This document shows, one piece after another, positions 15,601 to 23,160 of a stretch of 64,000 bases of DNA. The notes beneath the pieces are model-generated. The model saw only the letters and a program-made list of their open reading frames with translations. It had not been told where the DNA came from and searched no databases. Origin of the DNA: CADCUY01 sp964242735 (GTDB lineage Bacteria > Actinomycetota > Actinomycetes > Actinomycetales > Quadrisphaeraceae). The first letter of the stretch is position 1. Each line of letters opens with the position of its first letter. The stretch is taken from assembly GCA_964242735.1 (NCBI GenBank), contig CAXTAK010000012.1, positions 53,390 through 117,389 on the forward strand, in the 5' to 3' direction. The translations under genes were made by a program, and so were the position numbers.

Positions 15601-16687
15601 GGGCGGCATCGACTGGGGCTGGGGCGAGCTGCTGGCCATCGGTTCCCTGCTGGTGGAGAAGACCCCCGTGCGCCTCGCGGGCCAGGACAGCCGGCGGGGC
15701 ACCTTCGTGCAGCGCCACGCCGTCCTCACCGACCGCGTCACCGGTGAGGAGTGGACGCCGCTGCTGTACCTGACCCCGGACCAGGCGCGGTTCTGGGTGT
15801 ACGACTCCCTGCTGTCGGAGTACGCCGCGATGGGGTTCGAGTACGGGTACTCCGTGGAGCGCCCCGACGCCCTGGTGCTGTGGGAGGCGCAGTTCGGGGA
15901 CTTCGCCGGCGGCGCGCAGACGATCATCGACGAGTTCATCTCCTCCTCGCAGCAGAAGTGGAGCCAGCGCAGCTCGGTGGTGCTGCTGCTGCCGCACGGG
16001 TACGAGGGGCAGGGCCCGGACCACTCCTCGGCGCGCATCGAGCGGTTCCTGCAGCTGTGCGCCGAGGACAACATGTTCGTCGCGGTGCCCTCGACCCCGG
16101 CGAGCTACTTCCACCTCCTGCGCCGCCAGGCGTACGCCCGCCCGCGGCGCCCGCTGATCGTCATCACCCCGAAGTCGATGCTGCGCGCGAAGGCCGCGAC
16201 GTCACCGGTGGAGGACTTCACCAGCGGCGGCTTCCAGCCCGTGCTCGACGACCCGTCCTTCCCCCGCGACGCCGCCGGCGACGCGGGCGCCGCGCAGGTG
16301 GACCGGGTGGTGGTGTGCTCGGGGAAGGTCACGTGGGACCTCGTCGCCGCCCGCGACGCCGCTGAGGGCGCACCCGGGGCACCGACACCTGCTGCGCGCA
16401 CCGCCATCGTGCGCCTGGAACAGCTGTACCCCCTGGACACCGCGGCGCTGACCGCGGCCGTCGCCCGGTACGGGAGCGCGCTGGAGCAGGACGCCGAGGT
16501 GGTCTGGGTGCAGGAGGAGCCGGCGAACCAGGGGGGGTGGCCCACGCTGGGCTACGCCTTCACCGAGCTGTTCGGCTCCCGGGTGCGGCGCGTCAGCCGC
16601 GCGGCCTCCGCGTCGCCGGCGGCGGGGTCGGCGAAGGCCCACCAGGCCGAGCAGGCGGCCCTGGTCGCCGAGGCCCTGGCACGCTGA
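12695..16687 (+). CDS. kgd: Multifunctional 2-oxoglutarate metabolism enzyme (E2-E1 fusion)
   Basis: A 1330-residue actinobacterial fusion serving the TCA cycle: 2-oxoglutarate decarboxylase, the E1 of the oxoglutarate dehydrogenase complex, and carboligase. The N-terminus has the E1-type sequence FGANEWLVEELYQRYLHD. A Pro/Gly/Thr/Ala-rich linker of about 140 residues follows. An E2-type acyltransferase domain (about residues 190-430) has the catalytic TYDHRIIQGAQSGEF. The ThDP-dependent E1 domain follows, with VAIGMAHRGRLNVLANI, the GDAAF motif (HGDAAFAGQGVVAET), VVNNQVGFTT and the C-terminal LEQLYPLD...EEPANQGGW. No lipoyl domain is present, as expected. GTG at 12695 has AGGCGAGG upstream; the ORF extension before it is not conserved. 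Confidence 0.96.
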   Translation: MTQSPTTQPSGGPGHDPDSAFGANEWLVEELYQRYLHDRSSVDPAWWDFFARYEPGHGTTGAPHGPAAATTGPPDGHTTEPADGRTTGLAAQPTPPPGGEGTPRSGAVLGGPGPDTPPGPGSSPQPRDQPAPQAGSSRRATSASVRGDAPEARAEQPAQSEADAAAGGSPHLVDDADGAPEAVEQTVRLRGPSARVVTNMEASLTVPTATSVRAVPAKLMVDNRIVINNHLARSRGGKVSFTHLIGYAVVEALRSMPEMNWSYAEVDDKPSLVKPAHVGFGLAIDLPAKDGGRQLLVPSVKAAELMDFAQFWTAYEDVVRRARAGALTVADLSGTTLTLTNPGTIGTMHSVPRLVQGQGAIIGVGAMDYPAEYQGASADTLARLAVSKILTLTSTYDHRIIQGAQSGEFLRLVHGKLLGDDEFYDRIFASLRIPYEPVRWTADISISHDDEVGKAARVIELIHAYRVRGHLMADTDPLEYRQRRHADLDVRSHGLTLWDLDREYPTGDFAGRSRMRLRDVLGVLRDSYCRTTGIEYMHIQDPAQREWIQDRVERRYVPLSREEHLRVLRQLNAAEAFETFLQTKFVGQKRFSLEGGESVIPLLDALLTDAARAGMVEVAIGMAHRGRLNVLANIAGKSYGQIFREFEGSQDPKSVQGSGDVKYHLGTEGTFTTEDGATTKVYLAANPSHLEAVDPVLEGVVRAKQDRINLGGSSFPVLPVLLHGDAAFAGQGVVAETLNLSQLRGYRTGGTVHIVVNNQVGFTTAPAASRSSFYSTDVARMVQAPIFHVNGDDPEACVRVAHLALAYRQDFAKDVVIDLVCYRRRGHNEGDDPSMTQPLMYSLIEAKRSVRRLYTEGLIGRGDITTEEAEQALEDYRAQLERVFDETRDSARPAAESSDDSAGGASRTTAGLDRPSSQQDDSVAEVIETGVPAEVLARIGDVHLRPPAGFTVHPKLRQLLERRAQMAREGGIDWGWGELLAIGSLLVEKTPVRLAGQDSRRGTFVQRHAVLTDRVTGEEWTPLLYLTPDQARFWVYDSLLSEYAAMGFEYGYSVERPDALVLWEAQFGDFAGGAQTIIDEFISSSQQKWSQRSSVVLLLPHGYEGQGPDHSSARIERFLQLCAEDNMFVAVPSTPASYFHLLRRQAYARPRRPLIVITPKSMLRAKAATSPVEDFTSGGFQPVLDDPSFPRDAAGDAGAAQVDRVVVCSGKVTWDLVAARDAAEGAPGAPTPAARTAIVRLEQLYPLDTAALTAAVARYGSALEQDAEVVWVQEEPANQGGWPTLGYAFTELFGSRVRRVSRAASASPAAGSAKAHQAEQAALVAEALAR

Positions 16688-16691
16688 CCCC

Positions 16692-16805
16692 ATGGACCCC
16701 GCCACGTCTGCAGCTGCCCCGTCCGCGGCCGCCCCGGTAACAGTCACCACGAAGCCCACCACCACGGCGCACAGCACCACGGCGCCCGTCACGACCGGAG
16801 CGTGA
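16692..16805 (+). CDS. Possible 37-residue Thr/Ala-rich peptide
   Basis: ATG at 16692, five bases after the kgd stop, opens a 37-codon frame (MDPATSAAAPSAAAPVTVTT ... TTAPVTTGA). Its TGA overlaps the GTG start of the next gene as GTGA, the arrangement used by true operon neighbours here. It fills the whole kgd-SGNH gap. It could be a coupling peptide for the downstream gene. Low complexity, the lack of a ribosome site and no recognised family keep confidence low. Confidence 0.3.
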   Translation: MDPATSAAAPSAAAPVTVTTKPTTTAHSTTAPVTTGA

Positions 16806-17551
16806 GCGGGCGACCGGCGCGGGTGTGCGTCGTCGGCGACGAGCTCGTCGCCGGTGTCGGTGACCCCCGGGCTCTGGGGTGGGTGGGGCGGGTGGCGGTG
16901 CGCACCCGCGACGAGGACGGTGAGCCGGCGGTCTCGGTGCTCTCCCTCGGGGTGCCTGGGGAGGACACGGCGACCCTGCGCGACCGGTGGACCGCCGAGA
17001 CCGCGCGGCGCTGGGACCGCAGCGCCACGGCCGGGGGCAACCGGTTGGTGGTGGGGCTCGGCCACGCCGACGCCCTCGCCGGGGTCTCCCTGGCGCGCAG
17101 CCGGCTGAACGTCGCCGACGTGGTCGACTCGGCGGCGCAGGCCCACCTGCCGTGCTTCCTCGTCGGTCCGCCGCCGCCGGGTGATCCGGCGCTGCACGCG
17201 GTGGTGGCGGAACTCTCGCAGGGGTGGCAGGACGTCGCCCAGCGGCGCGGGGTCCCCTACGTGGACTGCTTCGCCCCGCTGGTCGCGCACGAGCAGTGGT
17301 TCGCCGACCTCGCCGTGCCGGGACCACCGGTCGCGGATCCCGAGCGCGACGAGCGCGGTGGACGCGGCGCACCCCGCGCCCGCTCGGGGCAGGCCGGATC
17401 GGGAGGACACGCCGTCGCCGGCCACGTCGGGGTGATCCACACCCCCCTGCCGCTGCCCACGCTGCCCGGTCAGGTCGGGTACGGGCTGCTGGCGTGGTTG
17501 GTGCTGCACGGCGGGTGGCACCGCTGGCTGGGGCTCACCCCGCCGGAGTGA
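16802..17551 (+). CDS. SGNH/GDSL-fold protein with altered catalytic motifs
   Basis: A 249-residue protein with the SGNH-hydrolase layout: block I VCVVGDELVAGVGDPRALGW, a Gly block NRLVVGLGHADAL, and the C-terminal GQVGYGLLAWLVL. The nucleophile position of GDS(L) is Glu (GDEL). The usual C-terminal DGxHP motif is replaced by an insert of about 45 residues rich in Arg, Gly and Asp ending HTPLPLPTLPG. Hydrolase activity by the standard Ser-Asp-His triad is therefore doubtful. From memory the GDEL variant recurs in actinobacteria, which would suggest a conserved non-classical role. GTG at 16802 overlaps the small frame upstream. It ends 49 bases before a convergent gene. Confidence 0.75.
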   Translation: MSGRPARVCVVGDELVAGVGDPRALGWVGRVAVRTRDEDGEPAVSVLSLGVPGEDTATLRDRWTAETARRWDRSATAGGNRLVVGLGHADALAGVSLARSRLNVADVVDSAAQAHLPCFLVGPPPPGDPALHAVVAELSQGWQDVAQRRGVPYVDCFAPLVAHEQWFADLAVPGPPVADPERDERGGRGAPRARSGQAGSGGHAVAGHVGVIHTPLPLPTLPGQVGYGLLAWLVLHGGWHRWLGLTPPE

Positions 17552-17600
17552 CACCCGACGACACCGACGGGCGGGGCACCGACGCGCGGGGCACCGACCA

Positions 17601-18575
17601 TCACGGGACCAGCACCACCTTGCCGAACACCTCGCCGGCGTGCAGGCGGCGCAACCCCTCACCCGCCTCGCCCAGCGGCAGGACGCTGTCGACCACGGGC
17701 CGCACCCCCGTGGTGACCAGCAGCGCCAGGAGGCGCTCGAGCTCCGCGCGGCTGCCCATCGTCGACCCGACGACGCGCAGCTGGGAGAAGAACACCCGCG
17801 CGAGCTCCGCGGGCGGCGCGTCACCGGACGTCGCACCGCACACCACCACCGCGCCGCCGGGGCGCACCGCGCGCAAGCTGTGGGCCCACGTGGCCTGACC
17901 GACGCTCTCCATCACCGCGTCGACCCGCTCCGGCAGACGGGCCCCCGCCTCGAAGACCGCGGCGGCGCCGAGCGCCAGGGCCCGCGCCCGCTTCACGGCG
18001 CTGCGGGAGGTGACCCACACCCGCAGCCCGGTGGCCGCGCCGAGCGCGATCAGCGCGGTGGAGACCCCGCCGCCGGCGCCCTGCACGAGCACCGTCGCGC
18101 CGGGTGACGTCCCCGAGCGGGTGAAGAGCATCCGGTACGCCGTCAGCCACGCCGTCGGCAGGCACGCGGCCTCCACCGCGGAGATCCCCTCCGGCACCGC
18201 CACCACGTTGCGTCCCGGCACCCACACCTCCTGCGCGAGGGTGCCGGGGTGCACCTCGGAGAGCAGGGAGCGGCGGGGGTCCTCGGTCTCCTCCCCCGCC
18301 CACCCCGGGGAGGTGACCACGGCGTGCACGAGGACCGGGCGGCCCTGCTCGTCGACCCCGGCGCCGTCGGTGCCCAGGACGACGGGCAGCTGCTCGGGGC
18401 GCACCCCCACCCCGCGCAGGGTCCACAGGTCGTGGTGGTTCAGGCTCGCGGCGGTCACCGCGATCCGCACCCAGCCGTCCGGAGGCGCCCCGGTGACCTC
18501 GGCGCCGACGTCGCGCACGACCACGCCGGCGAGCGGGTCGGCGGGCGAGGTCGAGGCGGCGAGCGCGGCGAGCAC
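17601..18575 (-). CDS. Zinc-binding dehydrogenase / quinone-oxidoreductase-like MDR protein
   Basis: A 324-residue medium-chain dehydrogenase/reductase. The N-terminal GroES-like domain contains VTAASLNHHDLWTLRGVGVR and VLGTDGAGVD. The Rossmann domain contains ATVLVQGAGGGVSTALIALG and later GGAVVVCGATSG. The C-terminal VVDSVLPLGEAGEGLRRLHAGEVFGKVVL is typical of the family, which reduces quinones, enals or alcohols with NADPH; the substrate cannot be told. The structural-zinc four-cysteine lobe is absent. GTG at 18575 lies 4 bases after the yihY-type stop, so the two genes form an operon. Confidence 0.88.
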   Translation of the reverse strand: MLAALAASTSPADPLAGVVVRDVGAEVTGAPPDGWVRIAVTAASLNHHDLWTLRGVGVRPEQLPVVLGTDGAGVDEQGRPVLVHAVVTSPGWAGEETEDPRRSLLSEVHPGTLAQEVWVPGRNVVAVPEGISAVEAACLPTAWLTAYRMLFTRSGTSPGATVLVQGAGGGVSTALIALGAATGLRVWVTSRSAVKRARALALGAAAVFEAGARLPERVDAVMESVGQATWAHSLRAVRPGGAVVVCGATSGDAPPAELARVFFSQLRVVGSTMGSRAELERLLALLVTTGVRPVVDSVLPLGEAGEGLRRLHAGEVFGKVVLVP

Positions 18576-18579
18576 GGCG

Positions 18580-19578
18580 TCACACCCCCAGCGGGGTGGG
18601 CAGCGGCGGCAGCGGCGGCACCGGCCCGCGGAGCGCGCCACCGGCGTCGGTGACGCGCAGGATGACCGCGGTGCGCGTGGCCACGTACCCGATGAGCATC
18701 ACGGCGTGCAGCAGCCACATCCACAGCACCACGGCGATGGCGGCCCCGACGGGCACGAGCCCGCCGAAGGGCACCCCGAGGTCCAGGGGCAGGGCGAGGA
18801 AGAGCACGAAGCCCTGGAGGAACCCCGAGACGAACGCACCGGTGGCGAACCCGCCGACGATGGCCGCGCGCCACGGCAGGCGGTCGGGGGCGACGACCCG
18901 GAACGTCCACGCCAGGGGCACCGAGACGGCGATCCAGTCCACGTTCAGCGCCAGGTACACCCCCAGGGCGGTGCTGCCGATGCCGTGCCCCCACAGCCGG
19001 GCGAGCAGCGGGGTGATCGCCAGGACGGCCACGAGCAGCGCGGGCGCGATGCCGAGCACGGGCAGGGTCCCGAGGCGCCCGCGCCAGCCGATGAACCGCT
19101 CGGCGTGCGAGCCGGCGCCGAGGGTGGAGTACGCCCTCCGCAGACCCTCCCCGTACAGGCTGGCGGGGAAGACGGCGATGGCCACGCTCAGCCACCCCAC
19201 GGACGCCGCGGCCTCGATGAGCCCCCGGGCGACCGCGCCGGCGCCGAGGGCGTCGGGCAGGGCGTCATCGGTGGCCGCGGCGAAGGCCCGCAGGGTGTCC
19301 TGGCCGACGACGAGGGCGGCGAGCCGGCCGCTGACCAGGACGGCGGGCACCGCGGCCAGCACCGCGTAGAAGGTGAGGCCCCCGGCGGTCAGGGCCAGGT
19401 CGCGGTGGCGCAGGTGGTCGACCACCGCCGCGGGCGTCGCGCGCAGCACCACGCGCCACGGCAGGGGGGGCGAGGTCGACAGCGGCGCCCCGGGGTCGAC
19501 CGCGGCGCCCACCGCGGACGCAGCAGGTCGAGCGACGGCCGCGGTGTGCGGGTCGGGCCGTGGGGCGGTTCGCGGCAC
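18580..19578 (-). CDS. YihY/virulence factor BrkB family membrane protein
   Basis: A 332-residue inner-membrane protein. The BrkB-family start LRHRDLALTAGGLTFYAVLAAVPAVLV and block FPASLYGEGLRRAYSTLG are clear, followed by five or six hydrophobic helices to about residue 300. The C-terminus is Pro-rich (GPVPPLPPLPTPLGV). The family was once miscalled ribonuclease BN; its molecular role is unsettled. GTG at 19578 is the likely start; the frame upstream is Arg-rich noise. It is upstream of the MDR gene with 4-base spacing. Confidence 0.85.
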   Translation of the reverse strand: MPRTAPRPDPHTAAVARPAASAVGAAVDPGAPLSTSPPLPWRVVLRATPAAVVDHLRHRDLALTAGGLTFYAVLAAVPAVLVSGRLAALVVGQDTLRAFAAATDDALPDALGAGAVARGLIEAAASVGWLSVAIAVFPASLYGEGLRRAYSTLGAGSHAERFIGWRGRLGTLPVLGIAPALLVAVLAITPLLARLWGHGIGSTALGVYLALNVDWIAVSVPLAWTFRVVAPDRLPWRAAIVGGFATGAFVSGFLQGFVLFLALPLDLGVPFGGLVPVGAAIAVVLWMWLLHAVMLIGYVATRTAVILRVTDAGGALRGPVPPLPPLPTPLGV

Positions 19579-19655
19579 CCCCCGATCATGCCCGCCAGCG
19601 GTGGGGGCAGCAGCCCCGACCGCGCCCGCGGCGCCGGCCCGCGCCGCCGGTGCCC

Positions 19656-20735
19656 TCAGGTCACGACGCCGAGGCGGCGCAGCTCCACGGTGAGGTCGTG
19701 GGGGTCGCTCGCACCGGCGAGGGCCGCCGGCACGGTCACCACCTGGTCGCGCACGAGCTGCACCAGGTGCTGGTCGAAGGTCTGCATGCCCGAGAAGGCG
19801 CCGTCGGCGATCAGCGCGGTCAGGCCCGAGGTCAGCGAGGGGTCCGCGATGGCCGCCTCCACGCGCGGGGTGGTCACGCACACCTCCATCACCACGCAGC
19901 GGCCCTGGCCGTCGGCGCGGGGCACGAGGCGCTGGGCGATGATGCCGCGCAGCGAGCCCGCCAGGGTCAGGCGCACCTGCTGCTGCTCGTGCGGGGGGAA
20001 GAAGTCCACGATCCGCGAGACCGTCTCCTGCGCGTCGGTGGTGTGCAGGGTCGACATCACGAAGTGCCCGGTCTCGGCCGCCGCCAGCGCCGCCCGCACG
20101 GTCTCCGCGTCGCGCATCTCCCCCACCAGGACCACGTCGGGGTCCTGGCGCATCGCCGCGCGCAGCGCCACCGCGAAGTCAGCGGTGTCCACGCGCACCT
20201 CCCGCTGGTTGATCATCGCCAGCTTGTCCTGGTGGAGCACCTCGATGGGGTCCTCCAGGGTGATGATGTGGACCTCCCGGAGGGCGTTGACGTGGTCGAC
20301 CATGCCCGCGAGGGTGGTGGTCTTGCCCGACCCGGTGGGTCCGGTGACCAGCACCAGCCCGCGCGCCTCGAGGGCGAGGGAGCCCACGGCGTCGGGGAGC
20401 CCGAGGTCGGCCAGGGCGATGGCGTTGACCGCGACGCGGCGGAAGACCAGCCCCACCGACCCGCGGGCCCGGAAGGCGTTGACCCTGAAGCGGCCCACAC
20501 CGGGCAGGGAGAACCCGAAGTCGGCCTCGGACGTGCGGGCGAACCCCTCGCGCAGGTCATCCCGCAGCACCTGGTCCGCGAGGGCCTGGGTGTCCTCGGG
20601 GGTGAGGTCGGGAGCCTGCAACCGTGCCAGGCGGCCGTTGATGCGCACCCGCGGTGGGCCGCCGACCTTGCAGTGCAGGTCCGAGCCGGCGAGGTCGGTC
20701 AGCGCCCGCAGCAGCGGCGCGACGTCCCGGACCAT
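19656..20735 (-). CDS. pilT: Type IV pilus twitching/retraction ATPase PilT
   Basis: A 359-residue hexameric secretion-superfamily ATPase. The order is: N-terminal PAS-like domain (ALTDLAGSDLHCKVGGPPRV), Walker A VTGPTGSGKTTTLAG, Asp box ITLEDPIEVLH, Walker B DVVLVGEMRDAETV, His box TLHTTDAQETVSRIV and the C-terminal SLRGIIAQRLVPRADG. PilT drives pilus retraction; no PilB, PilC or T4 pilin gene is nearby, and the Tad genes at 40-45 kb have their own ATPase. It is divergent from corA. Confidence 0.94.
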   Translation of the reverse strand: MVRDVAPLLRALTDLAGSDLHCKVGGPPRVRINGRLARLQAPDLTPEDTQALADQVLRDDLREGFARTSEADFGFSLPGVGRFRVNAFRARGSVGLVFRRVAVNAIALADLGLPDAVGSLALEARGLVLVTGPTGSGKTTTLAGMVDHVNALREVHIITLEDPIEVLHQDKLAMINQREVRVDTADFAVALRAAMRQDPDVVLVGEMRDAETVRAALAAAETGHFVMSTLHTTDAQETVSRIVDFFPPHEQQQVRLTLAGSLRGIIAQRLVPRADGQGRCVVMEVCVTTPRVEAAIADPSLTSGLTALIADGAFSGMQTFDQHLVQLVRDQVVTVPAALAGASDPHDLTVELRRLGVVT

Positions 20736-20777
20736 GCCCTGCCATCGACACGCGACCCGCGGACCTGGAGGTCTTCC

Positions 20778-20783
20778 TAGGAT
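20778..20783 (+). promoter_or_regulatory. -10 box of corA (leaderless)
   Basis: TAGGAT, a perfect actinobacterial -10, is followed by 7 nt and GTG at 20791. An in-frame ATG at 20782 overlaps this box and is therefore unlikely to be the start. Confidence 0.6.
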
Positions 20784-20790
20784 GCGCGGT

Positions 20791-21807
20791 GTGGGAGTGG
20801 TGGACAGCGCGATCTACGTCGACGGGCAGCGGCGCACCGCCCCCACCTCCCTGGACCAGACCTACGATGCGCTGCGCGCGTGCGGTGGCCTGGCGTGGAT
20901 CGGGATGTACCGCCCCGACCCGGCGGAGCTGCGCAGCGTCGCCGAGGAGTTCGGGGTCCACGGCCTGGTCGTCGAGGACACCATCAAGGCCCACCAGCGG
21001 CCCAAGCTGGAGCGCTACGGCGACGTGCTCTTCACGGTGCTCCGCTCCGCGCGCTACCTCGACGCCGAGGAGCGGGTGGAGTTCGGCGAGGTCCACGTCA
21101 TCACGGGCAAGGACTTCGTGGTGACCGTGCGGTACGCCGAGTCACCCGACCTCGCCCGGGTGCGCACCCGCCTGGAGGCGGACCGCGACCTGCTCGCCCT
21201 CGGTCCCGAAGCGGTGCTGTACGCGGTGGTCGACCAGGTCGTCGACGAGTACGTGCCCGTCCTGGCGGGACTGCAGAACGACATCGACGAGATCGAGGAC
21301 CAGGTCTTCGACGGCGACCCGGCGGTCTCGCGCCGCATCTACGAGCTGCTGCGCGAGGTCGTGGAGCTGCAGCGCGCCACCCAGCCGCTGCTGGCGATGC
21401 ACGACTACTTCGTGGAGGGCTTCGAGAAGTACGGCGTCGACCTGGAGCTGCAGCGGTACCTGCGCGACGTCAACGACCACGTGGTGCGCGTCGTCGAGCG
21501 CGTCGACGGCTTCCGGGTGCTGATGCAGAACATGCTGACCGTCAACGCCACCCTGGTCGGCCAGCGGCAGAACGAGGAGACGCAGCGGCTGACCGCGGCC
21601 AGCCTGAGCCAGGGCGAGCAGGTGAAGCGGATCTCCTCGTGGGCGGCCATCCTCTTCGCCCCCGCGCTGGTCGGGACCGTGTACGGGATGAACTTCGAGG
21701 TCATGCCCGAGCTGGGCTGGCGGTACGGGTACCCCATGGCCCTGGCCATGATGCTGGTCAGCGGCCTGGTCCTGTTCGGGGTGTTCAAGCGCAAGAGCTG
21801 GCTGTGA
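20791..21807 (+). CDS. corA: CorA-family magnesium/cobalt transporter
   Basis: A 338-residue homopentameric Mg2+ channel subunit. The N-terminal cytoplasmic domain starts DSAIYVDGQRR and contains the long helical region LQNDIDEIEDQVFDGD...LLREVVELQRATQPL. Two C-terminal transmembrane helices flank the signature YGMNF, with the periplasmic loop MPELGWRYGYP, and the tail FKRKSWL is basic. GTG at 20791 is preferred over ATG at 20782 because TAGGAT occupies 20778-20783. The pilT gene is divergent, with its start 56 bases away. Confidence 0.94.
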   Translation: MGVVDSAIYVDGQRRTAPTSLDQTYDALRACGGLAWIGMYRPDPAELRSVAEEFGVHGLVVEDTIKAHQRPKLERYGDVLFTVLRSARYLDAEERVEFGEVHVITGKDFVVTVRYAESPDLARVRTRLEADRDLLALGPEAVLYAVVDQVVDEYVPVLAGLQNDIDEIEDQVFDGDPAVSRRIYELLREVVELQRATQPLLAMHDYFVEGFEKYGVDLELQRYLRDVNDHVVRVVERVDGFRVLMQNMLTVNATLVGQRQNEETQRLTAASLSQGEQVKRISSWAAILFAPALVGTVYGMNFEVMPELGWRYGYPMALAMMLVSGLVLFGVFKRKSWL

Positions 21808-21874
21808 GCGGTGCGTGGGACGATGGGGTCGACCGCCGAGCACCACACGGCATCGAGCAGGACGGAGGACGGTC

Positions 21875-21949
21875 ATGAGCAAGCGCGGACGCAAGCGCCG
21901 GGCCCGCAAGAAGAGCGGCGCCAACCACGGGAACCGGCCCAACGCCTGA
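21875..21949 (+). CDS. 50S ribosomal protein bL37
   Basis: A 24-residue, extremely basic protein: MSKRGRKRRARKK then SGANHGNRPNA. The pattern xKRGRK...ANHGxRPNA is that of bL37, the small actinobacterial large-subunit protein first seen in mycobacterial ribosome structures (AKRGRKK...ANHGKRPNA, from memory). The start is supported by GGAGG at 7 nt (gacGGAGGacggtcATG). A strong terminator follows 16 bases after the stop. It is easily missed by gene callers. Confidence 0.93.
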   Translation: MSKRGRKRRARKKSGANHGNRPNA

Positions 21950-21964
21950 GACCGGGGGCGTGTG

Positions 21965-22000
21965 ACGAAGGCCGGTGCCCCCTCGGGCACCGGCCTTCGT
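21965..22000. terminator. Bidirectional terminator between bL37 and rsrA
   Basis: A perfect hairpin with arms ACGAAGGCCGGTGCCC and GGGCACCGGCCTTCGT and a 4-base loop. It lies between convergent genes. There is no long U-tract, as is normal for actinobacteria. Confidence 0.85.
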
Positions 22001-22018
22001 GGTGGGACGCGAGCGCGC

Positions 22019-22342
22019 TCAGTCGCGCAGGAGCGCCACCCGCGAGACCTGGACCACCGCTGGCCCCCCGGGGATGTGCTGGAGCCCGGTGACCTCGGTG
22101 ATGTGCGCGACGATGCGCACCCGCAGCGACTCCGGCGCGCGGTCCTGGCAGCACCGGCGCACCAGGGCCTTCAGCGCCACCTGGACGTCGTGCTGCTCCA
22201 GGCACGGTGGGCAGTCCATGAGGTGCTCGCGCACCGAGGTCAGCGCCCCGGCGGTGATCTCCCCGTCGATGTAGCCGTAGATCTGCGCCAGCACGGCCGA
22301 GCAGCGGTCCGGCACGCCGACTCCGGCCGCGTCCTCGCTCAT
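22019..22342 (-). CDS. rsrA: Mycothiol-system zinc anti-sigma factor
   Basis: A 107-residue ZAS-family anti-sigma factor (RsrA of Streptomyces, RshA of mycobacteria). The zinc motif HxxxCxxC is in REHLMDCPPCLEQHD, with a further conserved Cys in DRCSAVLAQIYGYIDGEI and the tail KALVRRCCQDRAPESLRVRI. Disulphide stress oxidises these cysteines, releases zinc and frees SigR. ATG at 22342 overlaps the sigR stop (ATGA), so both proteins are made in step. Confidence 0.94.
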   Translation of the reverse strand: MSEDAAGVGVPDRCSAVLAQIYGYIDGEITAGALTSVREHLMDCPPCLEQHDVQVALKALVRRCCQDRAPESLRVRIVAHITEVTGLQHIPGGPAVVQVSRVALLRD

Positions 22343-23097
22343 GACGCGCTCCCGTCGGGGCCCGGAGACGTCGTGGCCGTGGTGGCCGTGCCGACGGCGC
22401 TCGCAGCGCTGAGGCCGCGGTCGTGGGCGTAGTGCTCCAGGAGCCCCCGCAGCTGGCGGCGACCCCGGTGCAGGCGCGACATCACCGTGCCGATGGGGGT
22501 GCCCATGATCTCGGCGATCTCCTTGTAGGCGAAGCCCTCGACGTCGGCGTAGTACACCGCCATGCGGAAGTCCTCGGGGATCGAGGCCAGCGCGTCCTTG
22601 ACGTCGGAGTCCGGAAGGTGGTCCAGCGCCTCGGTCTCCGCGGAGCGCAGACCGGTCGAGGTGTGCCCCTCGGCGCGCGCCAGCTGCCAGTCCTCGATCT
22701 CGGGGGTGCCGGACTGCTGCGGCTGCCGCTGCTTCTTGCGGTACGTGTTGATGTAGGTGTTGGTGAGGATCCGGTACAGCCACGCCTTGAGGTTCGTGCC
22801 CGGCCGGTACTGGTGGAAGGAGGCGAACGCCTTCGTGAACGCCTCCTGCACGAGGTCCTCGGCGTCGGCGGGGTTGCGAGTCATGCGCAGGGCCGCGGAG
22901 TACAGCTGGTCGAGGTGCTGCAGGGCCTCGGCCTCGAAGCGCAGCCCGCGCTGGACGTCGGTCTCTCCCGCGGGAGCCCTGCTCGTCTCCTCGCTCACGT
23001 CGGGCGAGCTTAGTCGCGGCTGCATCAGCGCGCCGGCTGGCGCACCGCTGTGCGCAGCGCTCGACCCGCCGGTCACGGTGTCGAGGGACACCAGCAT
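22339..23097 (-). CDS. sigR: ECF RNA polymerase sigma factor, thiol-stress type
   Basis: A 252-residue ECF12-type sigma factor (SigR/SigH). Region 2 is RMTRNPADAEDLVQEAFTKA with the -10 recognition helix TNLKAWLYRILTNTYINTYR. Region 4 is IPEDFRMAVYYADVEGFAYKEIAEIMGTPIGTVMSRLHRGRR. The ATG at 23097 has GGAGGAGG 4-12 nt upstream. The first 80 residues before ETDVQRGLRFE are a non-conserved extension, and ATG codons further in could give a shorter form. A SigR-type promoter 64-90 bases upstream suggests positive autoregulation, balanced by RsrA. Confidence 0.94.
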   Translation of the reverse strand: MLVSLDTVTGGSSAAHSGAPAGALMQPRLSSPDVSEETSRAPAGETDVQRGLRFEAEALQHLDQLYSAALRMTRNPADAEDLVQEAFTKAFASFHQYRPGTNLKAWLYRILTNTYINTYRKKQRQPQQSGTPEIEDWQLARAEGHTSTGLRSAETEALDHLPDSDVKDALASIPEDFRMAVYYADVEGFAYKEIAEIMGTPIGTVMSRLHRGRRQLRGLLEHYAHDRGLSAASAVGTATTATTSPGPDGSAS

Positions 23098-23160
23098 GGT
23101 TCCTCCTCCGCGCGCTGGCGCCACCGGCCGCTCCGGCAGCGCCGCCCGCCCACGGATGAG

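Noticed and set aside
12236..16114. 1292-codon open frame on the minus strand across kgd
   Set aside because: It lies antisense to kgd, which has unmistakable enzyme motifs. Its product is Arg/Gly/His-rich with no family pattern. Long antisense frames are normal in DNA with extreme GC3.
20782..20784. ATG as corA start
   Set aside because: It overlaps the TAGGAT -10 box at 20778-20783; GTG at 20791 fits a leaderless start.
18010..21807. 1265-codon plus-strand frame ending with CorA
   Set aside because: Only the part from 20791 is CorA. The rest lies antisense to the MDR, YihY and PilT genes and has no protein character.
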